Source: SLRI01 sp942491185 (GTDB taxonomy: Bacteria; Pseudomonadota; Alphaproteobacteria; Geminicoccales; Geminicoccaceae). Taken from it: a stretch of 64,000 bases of DNA. The translations under genes and the position numbers were made by a program. Shown piece by piece: positions 15,339 through 23,387 of the stretch. Under the pieces are notes generated by a model. That model searched no databases and was not told where the DNA came from. It saw nothing but the letters and a program-made list of their open reading frames with translations. Location: the NCBI GenBank assembly GCA_942491185.1, contig CALOAB010000028.1, positions 124,001 through 188,000 on the forward strand, written 5' to 3'. Positions within the stretch are counted from its first letter, which is position 1. Each line of letters begins with the position of its first letter.

Positions 15339-16439
15339 ATGCCAAGAAACCTGCCGATCATCGGCCGCCGGCGACTGCTGCAAACCGCAGCACTCGGTGG
15401 TGCTGCCATCGGCGCGCCCTGGGTCTGGCGCAAGCCGGCCTTCGCCCAGGACAAGCCCGCCGAGATCATCGTCCGCGCCTGGGGCGGCGTCTGGGTCGAT
15501 TCGCTCGACCAGGGCGTCTCGCAGCCCTTCACCGAGGCCACCGGTATCGCGGTCCGCCACGACCTCACCGAGGACAACGAGCTGCAGCCGCGCATCTGGG
15601 CCGCCGTCGACCAGGGCCGCCCGCCGCCGATCCACGTCAACTGGGACACCTCGACCAACGCCACCAAGTCCGCGCTGCGCGAGGTCGCCGAGGATCTGGG
15701 CGACATCCCCAACTTCGCCGAGATGCTGCCGGCAGCAAGGCCGTCGGGTTTCGACGGCGTGCCGCTGATCAACATGTACTCTTATGTCTACGTGCTGGCC
15801 TTCCGCGACGAGGCCTTCCCCGACGGCCCGCCCACGAGCTGGCAGATCATGCTCGACCCGCGCTTCAAGGGCCGGGTCGCTCTCTACAATGACGGCATCG
15901 GCTTCCACCCATCGGCCCAGATCGCCGGCGGCGGCACGCTTGCCGACATCCCGGACAACATGGAGCCGGCCTGGGAATTCATCCGCCAGCTCAAGGAGCA
16001 GGAGCCGCTGCTGGGCGAGGACCCGGACTTCACCGCCTGGTTCCAGAACGGTGAGATCGACGTCGCCTGCACCATCCTCTCCAATGCCCGGGCGGCCAAG
16101 CAGAACGGTATCCCGGTCTCCTGGACGGTGCCCGAGGAGGGCGCGAAGGTCGACACGGACGCCATGTGGATCCCCAGGGGCCTGCCCGAGAACGAGCTCT
16201 ATTGGGCCAGGGAGTACGTCAATCTGGCGATGAGCCAGAACGGCCAGCAGGTGTGGATGGACGGCCTCGGCCTGCCCGGTCTGCGCCCCGGCCTGACCCC
16301 GCCCGCCGACCTCGCCGGCGATCCGGCCTTCCCGCAGAGTGCTGCCGACTTCGAGCGCCTGATCTCCGTGCCCACCCAGGTCCTGGTCGAGCACGAGAGC
16401 GACTGGTTCCAGGCGTTCAAGGAGATCATGCAGAGCTGA
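15339..16439 (+). CDS. Polyamine-type ABC transporter substrate-binding protein (PotD-like), Tat signal
   Basis: A 366-residue periplasmic receptor. The N-terminus has a twin-arginine-like signal (GRRRLLQTAALGGAAIGAP) ending near AFAQ, so export in folded form is likely. The mature domain begins AEIIVRAWGGVWVDSLDQGV, a common opening in extracellular solute-binding proteins of the spermidine/putrescine cluster. WAREYVNLAMSQNGQQVWM is in the C-terminal lobe. A strong AAAGGAGG precedes the ATG. The ligand is not certain: the cluster also includes receptors for other small amines and organic acids. Confidence 0.87.
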   Translation: MPRNLPIIGRRRLLQTAALGGAAIGAPWVWRKPAFAQDKPAEIIVRAWGGVWVDSLDQGVSQPFTEATGIAVRHDLTEDNELQPRIWAAVDQGRPPPIHVNWDTSTNATKSALREVAEDLGDIPNFAEMLPAARPSGFDGVPLINMYSYVYVLAFRDEAFPDGPPTSWQIMLDPRFKGRVALYNDGIGFHPSAQIAGGGTLADIPDNMEPAWEFIRQLKEQEPLLGEDPDFTAWFQNGEIDVACTILSNARAAKQNGIPVSWTVPEEGAKVDTDAMWIPRGLPENELYWAREYVNLAMSQNGQQVWMDGLGLPGLRPGLTPPADLAGDPAFPQSAADFERLISVPTQVLVEHESDWFQAFKEIMQS

Positions 16440-16500
16440 CGGGAAGAGTTTGTGGGGGAAATGATTTCCCCCACACCCCCTCGTGATTTGGGGCAGATTG
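16440..16500. repeat. Intergenic palindromic repeat, copy B
   Basis: Directly after the receptor gene lies a strong hairpin (arms GTGGGGGAAAT and ATTTCCCCCAC around G). It is followed by a C-rich strip, then TGATTTGGGG and AGATTGC. The tail matches copy C at 32985-33053 (TGACTTTGGG, AGCTTGC). It could act as a terminator between the receptor gene and the toxin-antitoxin pair. Confidence 0.6.
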
Positions 16501-16553
16501 CATCCCTCCGCAATTGGCATTACCTTGGTCAAGGTTAGCTAAGGAGCTGGTCC

Positions 16554-16808
16554 ATGACGACGGTGAACATGCTGGAGGCCAAGACGCAGCTCTCGAAGCT
16601 AGTCGAGGCGGTGGAGAGCGGCGCCGAGAGCGAGGTGATCATCGCCCGCAACGGCAAGCCGGCGGCGCGGCTGGTGCCGATCGGCCCGGAGAAGTTGAAG
16701 AGGCGGGAGCTCGGGTTTCTCGAGGGCAAGTTGCCTTCGACGACGCAGGAGGAGCTCGATTCGACCAACGACGAGATCTACAAGATGTTCTTCGGTGAAG
16801 ATGCGTGA
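16554..16808 (+). CDS. Phd/YefM-family antitoxin
   Basis: An 84-residue antitoxin. MTTVNMLEAKTQLSKLVEAV followed by SEVIIARNGKPAARLVPI is the standard N-terminal DNA-binding fold of Phd/YefM proteins. The C-terminal tail (STNDEIYKMFFGEDA) is the part expected to wrap the PIN toxin. It ends overlapping the GTG of the toxin gene by four bases. With the next gene it forms the only apparently intact toxin-antitoxin pair in the window, placed between the receptor and permease genes of the ABC transporter. Confidence 0.92.
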   Translation: MTTVNMLEAKTQLSKLVEAVESGAESEVIIARNGKPAARLVPIGPEKLKRRELGFLEGKLPSTTQEELDSTNDEIYKMFFGEDA

Positions 16809-17194
16809 GGCTGCTGCTCGATACCCAGATCGCAATCTGGAGCATCGGTCAGCCAACCAAGCTCGATGAATGCACGCGCGATCTGATTGCTTCGCCGAAG
16901 ACGGCTGTGTTCGTGTCGGTGGTCACGATTTGGGAGATCGCGATCAAGTACCCGCTGCGTAAGACGAGCGCGCCGCCATTCTCCGCGCGGGACGGCATCG
17001 GCTATTTTTCGAGAGCAGGCTTTGACCTCCTCGACGTGACGCCTCAGCACGCCGCCGCGTTGGAGACGCTGCCACTACACCACGGCGACCCCTTCGACCG
17101 CCTCCTGGTGGCGCAGGCGCTCACCGAGCCCCTGCGCCTCGTCACCGCCGACAAACGGCTCACCGCCTACAGCGACACTGTGATGCTGTGTTAG
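16805..17194 (+). CDS. VapC-type PIN-domain ribonuclease toxin
   Basis: A 129-residue PIN-domain nuclease that would cut RNA when freed from its Phd-type antitoxin. The four acidic residues of the PIN active site can be traced: Asp in RLLLDTQIAIW, Glu in SVVTIWEIAIKY, Asp in HGDPFDRLLVAQA, and Asp in VTADKRLTAY. The start is GTG, overlapping the antitoxin stop. The 3' end overlaps the end of the convergent clpP-like gene by four bases. The gene looks intact. Confidence 0.9.
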   Translation: MRLLLDTQIAIWSIGQPTKLDECTRDLIASPKTAVFVSVVTIWEIAIKYPLRKTSAPPFSARDGIGYFSRAGFDLLDVTPQHAAALETLPLHHGDPFDRLLVAQALTEPLRLVTADKRLTAYSDTVMLC

Positions 17195-17784
17195 CCCAGC
17201 TCGTCCTTGGTCCGGATCACCTGATGCAGCAGGCCGTACTCGATCGCCTCCTCGGGGAACATCCAGTGGTCGCGGTCGGTGTCCTTGGCGATCCGCTCGA
17301 TCGGCTGGCCGGTCTCCGTGGCGAAGATCTGGTTGAGCCGCTCGCGCATCTTGATGATCTGCTCGGCCTGAATGCCGATGTCGGTCGCCGTGCCCATCAT
17401 CCCGCCCGAGGGCTGGTGCAGCAAAAAGCGCGTGTTGGGCAGGCAGAAGCGGTTCTCCTTCGTCGCAGCAACGAAGATCAAGGCACCCGCCGAGGCGACC
17501 CAGCCGGTGCCGATCACTCGCACCTTGGGGCCCACGAACTTCAGCATGTCGTAGATCATGTCGCCGGATTCGACATGGCCGCCCGGCGAGCTGACGAAGA
17601 CATTGATCCAGTCGTCGCTTTCGGCCGCCAACGCCAGGAGCTGGGCGGTCACGGCCTTCGCCATCTTGTGCTCGACCTGACCGGTGATCAGCACGGTCCG
17701 GCTCTTGAACAGCCGCTCCTCGACCAATCCAGCCTTCGGCGTCTCCTCGCCCTTCTTCTTCTCGTCCTCGTCCGAGAACCACAT
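17191..17784 (-). CDS. ClpP-type serine protease subunit (paralogue)
   Basis: Proteolytic subunit of the Clp family, 197 residues from the chosen start. The catalytic triad is intact: Ser99 in GTGWVASAGALIF, His123 in RFLLHQPSGGMMG, and Asp172 in DTDRDHWMF. The oxyanion segment VSSPGGHVESGDMIYD is also present. The N-terminus is a charged, Lys/Glu-rich extension (FSDEDEKKKGEETP) unlike the housekeeping ClpP propeptide, and no clpX or tig lies nearby, so this is a second ClpP. I chose ATG 17784 because GGAG lies 10 bases before it. A start at 17814 is possible. It reads against the ABC genes on both sides. Confidence 0.85.
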   Translation of the reverse strand: MWFSDEDEKKKGEETPKAGLVEERLFKSRTVLITGQVEHKMAKAVTAQLLALAAESDDWINVFVSSPGGHVESGDMIYDMLKFVGPKVRVIGTGWVASAGALIFVAATKENRFCLPNTRFLLHQPSGGMMGTATDIGIQAEQIIKMRERLNQIFATETGQPIERIAKDTDRDHWMFPEEAIEYGLLHQVIRTKDELG

Positions 17785-17831
17785 GCGACAGCTACTCCGG
17801 TTGCCCGGGGCCATGCGGCCCCGATCTGAAA

Positions 17832-18815
17832 ATGCGTGAGCCCGTACCTAGCGCTGGAAGCGCCCGGCGACAATCGCAACCAATAAGCGATTGGCACAGC
17901 CCTGGCCTCTTCGTCCTCGATGTCATCGAGGCGGTGCGCGCACGGTTGCTGCCGAACGGCGGCGGCCGGCTCGCCCCCTGGCTCTTCCTCCTGCCGGCGA
18001 TCCTTATAACCGGGCTCTTGGTGAGCGGCCTCGTGCCACTGGTCGACGCCTCGCTCCGCACCCTGGATCGCGCCACGTTCCGCATGGGCGAGACCTGGAG
18101 CCTCGCCAATTTCATCACGCTCTGGGAACGTCCGGTCTACGCCGTGCTCGCCTGGCGGACCATCGGTGCCGCGCTCGTCACCACCGCCCTCACGCTGGCC
18201 ATCGCCCTGCCTTACGCCTGGCTGATGGTCAGGACGCCCAAGCCATGGCTCAAGAAGCTGCTGTTGGTCTCGCTCTTCCTGCCCTTCTTCATCGGCCAGG
18301 TCGTGCGCGCCTATGGCTGGCTCATCGTCCTCGGCCAGCAGGGCCTGGTGAACACCACGCTCACCAGCCTCGGCCTGCCAACGATCGGTGTGCTCTACAC
18401 ACTGCCGGGCGTCGTCCTCGGCCTCGTCCAGTACATGCTGCCGTTTGCCGTCTTGATGCTGGCCCCGGCCTTTACTGCGGTCGCCGAGGAGGTCGAGCTG
18501 GCGTCCGCCAGCCTCGGCGCCAGCCCGGCCCGAACCTTTCTGCACATCGTCCTGCCGCTGGTGAGGCCCGGCCTGGTTGCCGCATCCGTCGTCGTTTTTA
18601 CCCTCACGCTCACCGATTTCGCCATGCCGGCGATCATGGGCGGTGGCCGTAACGACTTCATCGCGAATGGCATCTACGACGCCTTCTTCCGCCTCTCCGA
18701 TTCGGGCCTTGGCGGTGCGCTGGCGATCGTCCTGACGCTCACCGGCACCACCTTCGCCGGGCTCATGCTGGCGCTCTTCGGCCTCGGCACGCTAGGCTAT
18801 GTGAGGCGCAGCTGA
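17832..18815 (+). CDS. ABC transporter permease, polyamine type (PotB-like)
   Basis: Inner-membrane permease of 327 residues with six main hydrophobic segments, the first at about residues 48-70. The ATPase-coupling EAA loop is in EELELAS-like form as EVELASASLGASPART followed by LPLVRPG. It pairs with the next gene and belongs functionally with the ATPase and receptor at 14.2-16.4 kb. The N-terminal start is uncertain: the ATG at 17832 gives a polar lead of about 45 residues before the first helix, and a later GTG or an upstream start cannot be excluded. The stop overlaps the start of the next permease by one base. Confidence 0.87.
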   Translation: MREPVPSAGSARRQSQPISDWHSPGLFVLDVIEAVRARLLPNGGGRLAPWLFLLPAILITGLLVSGLVPLVDASLRTLDRATFRMGETWSLANFITLWERPVYAVLAWRTIGAALVTTALTLAIALPYAWLMVRTPKPWLKKLLLVSLFLPFFIGQVVRAYGWLIVLGQQGLVNTTLTSLGLPTIGVLYTLPGVVLGLVQYMLPFAVLMLAPAFTAVAEEVELASASLGASPARTFLHIVLPLVRPGLVAASVVVFTLTLTDFAMPAIMGGGRNDFIANGIYDAFFRLSDSGLGGALAIVLTLTGTTFAGLMLALFGLGTLGYVRRS

Positions 18816-19618
18816 TGCGCCGCTCGCCCTTCACCATCCTGCTCGTGGCCGTCGTCGTTTTCGACCTCGTCTTCCTGGCGCTGCCGACCGTCGTGGTCGT
18901 CTTGATGTCGTTCACCAGCGGCAATCTGATCGCCTTTCCGCCCGAGGGCTTCTCGCTTCGCTGGTACGAGGCGCTGCTCACCCAGCCCGAGTTTCTGGCA
19001 GCCCTGCAGCGCTCGCTCTGGGTTGGCCTGGTGTGCACCGTCCTCGCCGTGCCCGCCGGCACGCTCGCCGCCCTGGCGCTCGCCCGCTACCGAATCCGCT
19101 TTCCGACCGGGCTGCAGCTCTATCTGCTCTTGCCCTTCACGGTCCCGCTGGTCGTCTCGGGCATCGCGCTCATGCTGCTCTTCGGCCGCATGGGCCTCTT
19201 GGGTTCAGTCTGGCCGATCGGGCTCGCCGCCTGCCTCATCAACCTGCCCTTCATGATCTGGGCGGTGGCGGCCTCGGTGAACCATCTCGACCCCGACCTC
19301 GAGAACGCAGCGATGAACTGCGGCGCGCCGCCAACCCACACCTTCTTCACGGTCACCCTGCCGGCGGTGGCACCGGGTATCCTCACCGGCGCGCTCATCA
19401 TGTTCATCCTGGCGGTCAACGAGTTCCTGGTGAGCCTGATGCTGGTCGATGCGAGGATCGTCACGCTGCCCGTCCTGGTCTACAACGCCATCCGCAATAT
19501 CATCACCCCCGACCTCGCCGCCGTCTCGGTCGTCTACCTGCTGATCGCCATCGCCGCGATCTGGCTCCTCGACCGCCTCGTCGGCCTCGACATCCTGCTC
19601 AAGTCCAAGCGGAACTGA
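18815..19618 (+). CDS. ABC transporter permease, polyamine type (PotC-like)
   Basis: Second permease subunit, 267 residues, six hydrophobic segments starting with FTILLVAVVVFDLVFLALP. FTSGNLIAFPPEGFSLRWYE is typical of the PotC/PotI group, and the coupling loop reads LENAAMNCGAPPTHTFF before TLPAVAPGI. It starts in a TGATG overlap with the first permease, and the histidinol-dehydrogenase-like gene begins eight bases after its stop, so all three are one operon. Confidence 0.88.
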   Translation: MRRSPFTILLVAVVVFDLVFLALPTVVVVLMSFTSGNLIAFPPEGFSLRWYEALLTQPEFLAALQRSLWVGLVCTVLAVPAGTLAALALARYRIRFPTGLQLYLLLPFTVPLVVSGIALMLLFGRMGLLGSVWPIGLAACLINLPFMIWAVAASVNHLDPDLENAAMNCGAPPTHTFFTVTLPAVAPGILTGALIMFILAVNEFLVSLMLVDARIVTLPVLVYNAIRNIITPDLAAVSVVYLLIAIAAIWLLDRLVGLDILLKSKRN

Positions 19619-19625
19619 CCAAACG

Positions 19626-20939
19626 ATGATCAATCTCTTCGAGCTCGACAAGCTGACCGCGGCCGAGCGTGCCGCTCTTCTCGACCGGACCGAGGCGGAC
19701 CTCTCGTCCTTCATGGCCCCCGTCGCGGGCATCGTCGATCGGGTGCGGCAGGGCGGCGACAACGCGATCGTCGAGCTGGCCGCCGAGATCGACAAGGTCA
19801 CCCTCGACCCGGCCGGGCTCGAGGCCACCGAAGCCGAGTTCGAGGCCGCCGAGAAGGCACTGGCCAGCGACGTCAAGGACGCCATCCGCTACGCCATCGA
19901 CAATATCCGTCGCTTCCACGAGCGGCAGAAGCCCGAAGAGATGTGGATCATGGAGATCCGCAAGGGCGCGTTTGCCGGCGAGCGCTGGACGCCGATCCGC
20001 TCCGTCGCCTGCTACGTGCCGCGCGGCAAGGGCGCCTTTCCCTCGGTCATGATGATGACCACCGTCCCGGCCGTGGTCGCGGGCGTGCCCGAGATCACCG
20101 TCCTGACGCCGCCGACGCCGGAGGGCGGCATCGACGCCGCCTCGCTCTTCGCCGCCAAGGAAGCCGGCGTCACGCGCGTCTTTCGCGTCGGTGGTGCGGT
20201 GGCCGTGGCCGCCGCGGCCTTCGGCACCGCCTCGATCCCGAGATCGGCGAAGATCGTCGGCCCCGGCAGCCCCTGGCTGGTCGCCGCCAAGCGCCATCTG
20301 GCCGACAAGATCGACACCGGCCTGCCGGCAGGACCCAGCGAATCCATCGTCCTGGCGGATGCCACCGCGAATGCCGACATCGCCGCCCTCGACCTGCTGA
20401 TCGAGGCCGAGCACGGCCCCGACAGCAGCGCCTATCTGGTCACCGACAGCCGCGAGATCGCCGATGCCGCCATGGCCCGCCTGCCGGAGCTGATCGCCAA
20501 TCTCGGGCCCGAGCGGCAGGGCTACATCAAAGCGGTGCTCGGCGGCAGCTGCGGCGGTATCGTCCTCGCCCCCTCATGGGACGAGGCCGTCCGCTTCACC
20601 AACGACTACGCGCCCGAGCATCTGGGCATCCTCTCGGCCGAGCCCTGGCAGCATCTCGGCGCCATCACCGACGCCGGCGAGATTCTCCTGGGCGAGAACA
20701 CGCCCATGACCATCGCCAATTTTTGCCTCGGCCCCGATTGCGTCCTGCCCACCGGCGGCTGGGCCAAGACCTTCTCGGCCTTGGGCGTCCAGGATTTCAT
20801 GAAGCGAACCAGCCTCGGCCACATAACCCGCGCCGGCTTCGCCGAGCCCGCCCACCACGCCAGGGTGCTCGCGACCTACGAGGGTTTCGAGTCCCACGCC
20901 CAGGCCCTCTCCGAGATCCGCAATCGTTTCCGCCCCTGA
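19626..20939 (+). CDS. Histidinol-dehydrogenase-family enzyme, probably not in histidine synthesis
   Basis: NAD-linked dehydrogenase of the HisD family, 437 residues. Family landmarks are YVPRGKGAFPSVMMM, GLPAGPSESIVLAD, NDYAPEHLGIL (Glu331 and His332, the catalytic pair) and VLPTGGWAK. Two metal-ligand positions differ from E. coli HisD: Gln259 is Glu260 here (LLIEAEHG) and Asp360 is Asn365 (TIANF), while His263 and His424 are kept. From memory, the sulfopropanediol dehydrogenase HpsN has similar changes. With no other his genes nearby and an ABC importer in the same operon, a catabolic alcohol dehydrogenase acting on the imported compound is more likely than histidinol oxidation. Confidence 0.8.
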   Translation: MINLFELDKLTAAERAALLDRTEADLSSFMAPVAGIVDRVRQGGDNAIVELAAEIDKVTLDPAGLEATEAEFEAAEKALASDVKDAIRYAIDNIRRFHERQKPEEMWIMEIRKGAFAGERWTPIRSVACYVPRGKGAFPSVMMMTTVPAVVAGVPEITVLTPPTPEGGIDAASLFAAKEAGVTRVFRVGGAVAVAAAAFGTASIPRSAKIVGPGSPWLVAAKRHLADKIDTGLPAGPSESIVLADATANADIAALDLLIEAEHGPDSSAYLVTDSREIADAAMARLPELIANLGPERQGYIKAVLGGSCGGIVLAPSWDEAVRFTNDYAPEHLGILSAEPWQHLGAITDAGEILLGENTPMTIANFCLGPDCVLPTGGWAKTFSALGVQDFMKRTSLGHITRAGFAEPAHHARVLATYEGFESHAQALSEIRNRFRP

Positions 20940-21018
20940 GCGCCCGCCCCGCCGATTACGCCCGGGCGAGGCGTTTCGCCACTTCTCCGGAGCGGCTCGA
21001 AACAGGAAACTGGGGGGT

Positions 21019-21423
21019 ATGATCATCCGTCCCAGATATTGGCAACGGCGAGCGCGGTCTTACATCGCGCGGGCGGCGCTGCTGGCCATGCTGCTGCAGC
21101 TGGCCCTGCCGTTTCTGGGCCTCGGTCAGCTCGTCGCCCGGGGCGTCGGCGACGCACCCTTCGTCATCTGCACGGGCGCCGGCCTCGTCTGGGTCAATCC
21201 GGACGGCACGCCGGTCGAGGACGAAAGGACGCCCGAGCAGAGCTGTCCGATCTGCACGTCGGGCAAGCTGGCGGCGCTTGCGGTTCTGCCCCTGGCACCA
21301 GCGCTCACGCTGCCGGCACCGCCAGCGATGCGGCTGGCAACCGCCGGTCTCGACGTCGCGTTGACGCCTCAGGCAGCACCACCGCCGCCGCGTGGTCCGC
21401 CGGCCACCGACCGAACCCCCTAG
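21019..21423 (+). CDS. DUF2946-like secreted protein with CPIC motif
   Basis: A 134-residue protein with an N-terminal hydrophobic segment (AALLAMLLQLALPFLGLG). The motif EQSCPICTSGKLAALA near the middle and a Pro-rich C-terminus resemble the DUF2946 family, which is often found next to copper or heme genes. The only Cys residues besides the CPIC pair are few (VICTGAG). It lies 75 bases before a PCu(A)C copper chaperone and in the same direction, which supports a metal-handling context. The start at 21019 follows GGGGGGT. Function is not established. Confidence 0.65.
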   Translation: MIIRPRYWQRRARSYIARAALLAMLLQLALPFLGLGQLVARGVGDAPFVICTGAGLVWVNPDGTPVEDERTPEQSCPICTSGKLAALAVLPLAPALTLPAPPAMRLATAGLDVALTPQAAPPPPRGPPATDRTP

Positions 21424-21498
21424 AATCTGCCATCTCATTTGTCCAAACCGCGCCGGGCCGCCTCGCACGGGGTCGCCACGGCTATCGGAGCACGTAAC

Positions 21499-21984
21499 AT
21501 GCTACGTTTCACCATGACTGCGGTCGCCCTCGTGGGCCTTGCCACGACCGCTTTCGCCCAGGACTTCCAGGTGGGCGATCTCGCCATCGATCATCCCTGG
21601 TCGCGCGCCACGGCGGCCAGCCAGGCGAACGGCGCCGCCTATCTCATGATCACCAATGGCGGCACCGCCGACCGCATCGTCGCGGCGTCGACCCCGAGAG
21701 CGGCCAGGGTCGAGCTGCATACCCACGACATGGACGGCGAAGGCGTCATGCGGATGCGCCAGGTCGAGGCGATCGAGCTGCCGGCCGGCGAGACGACGGC
21801 GCTGCAGCCGGGCGGCCTGCACATCATGCTGTTCGAGCTGCAGGGCCAGCTGGTCGAGGGCGAGACCTATCCACTGACGCTCACCCTCGAGGCGGCGGGC
21901 TCCGTCGAGCTCGAGGTCCAGGTCGAGGCCGTGACCTACGGCGTCGATGGCGCCGTGGGCCACGGCGAAGGCCACGGCAACTGA
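21499..21984 (+). CDS. Periplasmic copper chaperone PCu(A)C
   Basis: Copper(I) chaperone that helps load the CuA site of cytochrome c oxidase. The 161-residue protein has a signal peptide (LVGLATTAFA, cut near residue 20) and the Cu-binding pattern. The ligands are His74 in RVELHTHDMDG, Met86 in VMRMRQ, then His108 and Met110 in GGLHIMLFEL. The spacing is H-x11-M-x21-H-x-M, one residue longer than the usual first gap. The C-terminus ends in a His/Gly-rich tail (VGHGEGHGN) that may add metal binding. I prefer the ATG at 21499, preceded by CGGAG, over an upstream start at 21439. Confidence 0.9.
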   Translation: MLRFTMTAVALVGLATTAFAQDFQVGDLAIDHPWSRATAASQANGAAYLMITNGGTADRIVAASTPRAARVELHTHDMDGEGVMRMRQVEAIELPAGETTALQPGGLHIMLFELQGQLVEGETYPLTLTLEAAGSVELEVQVEAVTYGVDGAVGHGEGHGN

Positions 21985-21991
21985 CGCACCA

Positions 21992-22023
21992 GCGGATCGT
22001 GCCCATCCGCGGGCACGATCCGC
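21992..22023. terminator. Bidirectional hairpin terminator
   Basis: Perfect 13-base arms GCGGATCGTGCCC and GGGCACGATCCGC around ATCCGC, between two convergent genes (the PCu(A)C chaperone and the cytochrome b561). There is no long T-run, but position and symmetry fit a shared terminator. Confidence 0.7.
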
Positions 22024-22030
22024 GTTGCTA

Positions 22031-22615
22031 TCATGGCGCCCGCTTGAGGCCGGTCACCATCGAGCGGACCAGGTTCTCACCGTGCTCGAAGCTGGAGAAG
22101 GCGATCCCCAGGATGTGGAGGCCGATCAGCGCCAGCATGCCGTTCGCCGCCACCTCGTGCACCTCCTCGAGCAGGTGATGGTCGCCGGCGCCGATGGTCA
22201 AGAGCCAGCCGGAGCCGGCGGCGACGAAGAGGCCGGCGATCATCAAGAGCACCATGACACCACCCAGCGGGTTGTGCCCGAGGTAGCGCTTGGCCCGGAA
22301 GGTGATGGCGTCGCGGGCATAGCCGAGCACCGCCTGCGGGTTGAAGACGAAGTCCTTGAACCGGGCGTGTCGGGTGCCGACGACGCCCCAGATGATCCGC
22401 AGGACCAGGAGCGCCACGATCGCGTAGCCCAGCACCTCGTGCGCCAGCTCCAGCTCGTCGCCGGTCAGATACGCGGCGGCGAACAGGGCCACCAGCGTCC
22501 AGTGGAACAGCCGGACGAACGGGTCCCAGACTCGCACCATCCCGCTGTCCGATCCGGCCTCGGCCGGCCGCGTCGCGCGGCCGACCTCGGTCTCTGTTGC
22601 AGCACTGCTGCTCAT
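22031..22615 (-). CDS. Cytochrome b561-type membrane protein
   Basis: A 194-residue di-heme b-type cytochrome with four membrane helices. Candidate heme-ligand His residues are in VRLFHWTLVALF (helix 1), LELAHEVLGYAI (helix 2), LLEEVHEVAANGML (helix 4) and ALIGLHILGIAF. GHNPLGGVMVLLMIAG before helix 3 is a family hallmark. The N-terminus is polar and cytoplasmic. It follows a PepSY gene with a four-base overlap on the minus strand. Such PepSY/cytochrome b561 pairs usually act in periplasmic electron transfer, but the partner is unknown. Confidence 0.88.
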   Translation of the reverse strand: MSSSAATETEVGRATRPAEAGSDSGMVRVWDPFVRLFHWTLVALFAAAYLTGDELELAHEVLGYAIVALLVLRIIWGVVGTRHARFKDFVFNPQAVLGYARDAITFRAKRYLGHNPLGGVMVLLMIAGLFVAAGSGWLLTIGAGDHHLLEEVHEVAANGMLALIGLHILGIAFSSFEHGENLVRSMVTGLKRAP

Positions 22616-22899
22616 GAGCGCCTCTCTCGCCGCGGCACGATGGCCCCGGTCTCGGGATTGACATAAGCCTCGAAGCTGGCGCCATTGGCGTCCGTGCCCT
22701 CGACCTCGTAGCAGTTGTCGTCGCGCTCGATCTCGTCGATGCGGTAGCCCAGAGCGCTGAGCTTGCTATCGATCTCGGCGATGCTCAGCCACTGGTCTTG
22801 GGCGATCTCGGGGCAGCGTGCGTCGTCGTCGTCGGCCAGCGCCGGCAGGGCGAAAGCGAGCGGTGCGACGGCGGTGGCGATGAGGAGAATCTTCTTCAT
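22612..22899 (-). CDS. Secreted PepSY-domain protein
   Basis: A 95-residue periplasmic protein: signal peptide MKKILLIATAVAPLAFALPA, then an Asp-rich stretch, then one PepSY domain with SIAEIDSKLSALGYRIDEIE and YEVEGTDANGASFEAYVNP. Two Cys (DARCPE and DDNCYEV) may pair. It heads the minus-strand operon with the cytochrome b561. A second PepSY gene heads the divergent plus-strand operon with a two-component system, so the two PepSY proteins are likely linked in function and control. Confidence 0.87.
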   Translation of the reverse strand: MKKILLIATAVAPLAFALPALADDDDARCPEIAQDQWLSIAEIDSKLSALGYRIDEIERDDNCYEVEGTDANGASFEAYVNPETGAIVPRRERRS

Positions 22900-22968
22900 G
22901 ATCCGTGGTTCCTTGGCTGTTGTGCGTTCGGCCGGTCGACCGACGCCGCGGACCCTACCCGACCTGCC

Positions 22969-23008
22969 CTGACCGCATCCTGAACGGGCCTGTCAGCGTC
23001 TTGTCAGG
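22969..23008. promoter_or_regulatory. Phased direct repeats, likely response-regulator box
   Basis: Four repeats, CTGACC, CTGAAC, CTGTCA and TTGTCA, start at 22969, 22980, 22990 and 23001, spaced 11, 10 and 11 bases. This helical phasing is how OmpR/PhoB-type regulators bind DNA. The array sits in the 134-base gap between the divergent PepSY operons, just before the operon that encodes such a regulator. The last TTGTCA may double as a -35 box. Confidence 0.6.
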
Positions 23009-23033
23009 TTGCGGCGAGTAGGTTCCTGCCCCC

Positions 23034-23387
23034 ATGCAGACCCGCATTTTCCACTTACGTCACCGCGTCTGGGCTGCCGCCTTGGTTGCCGCCTCGACCA
23101 TCGCCCTGGCCGCCGCCTGGGCCGGGCCGGCGCGCGCTGACGACAGGGACCACGGCCGCGACCACGACCGTGCCCGAGCCGCTCTGCAGCGTGGCGAGGT
23201 GCTGCCGCTCGCCACCATCCTCGAGCGGCTGGAGGATGTGATCGACGGCGAGATCATCGCCGCCGAGTTCGACCGCGACGACGGGCTCTGGCTCTACGAG
23301 ATCGAGTACATCGACCGGAACGGCCGGGTCATCGAGCTGGTGGTGGATGCCGCCGATGGTCGGGTGCTGGAGCGCGAGGTCGACTGA
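23034..23387 (+). CDS. Secreted PepSY-domain protein, first gene of a two-component operon
   Basis: A 117-residue protein. The signal peptide (AALVAASTIALAAAWAGPARA) is followed by a His/Asp-rich linker (DDRDHGRDHDRAR), which could bind metal. A PepSY domain then follows: GEVLPLATILERLEDVIDGE and VIELVVDAADGRVLEREVD. The stop overlaps the start of the response regulator by one base, so it is co-translated with the two-component system and may be its periplasmic sensor accessory or target. Confidence 0.87.
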   Translation: MQTRIFHLRHRVWAAALVAASTIALAAAWAGPARADDRDHGRDHDRARAALQRGEVLPLATILERLEDVIDGEIIAAEFDRDDGLWLYEIEYIDRNGRVIELVVDAADGRVLEREVD

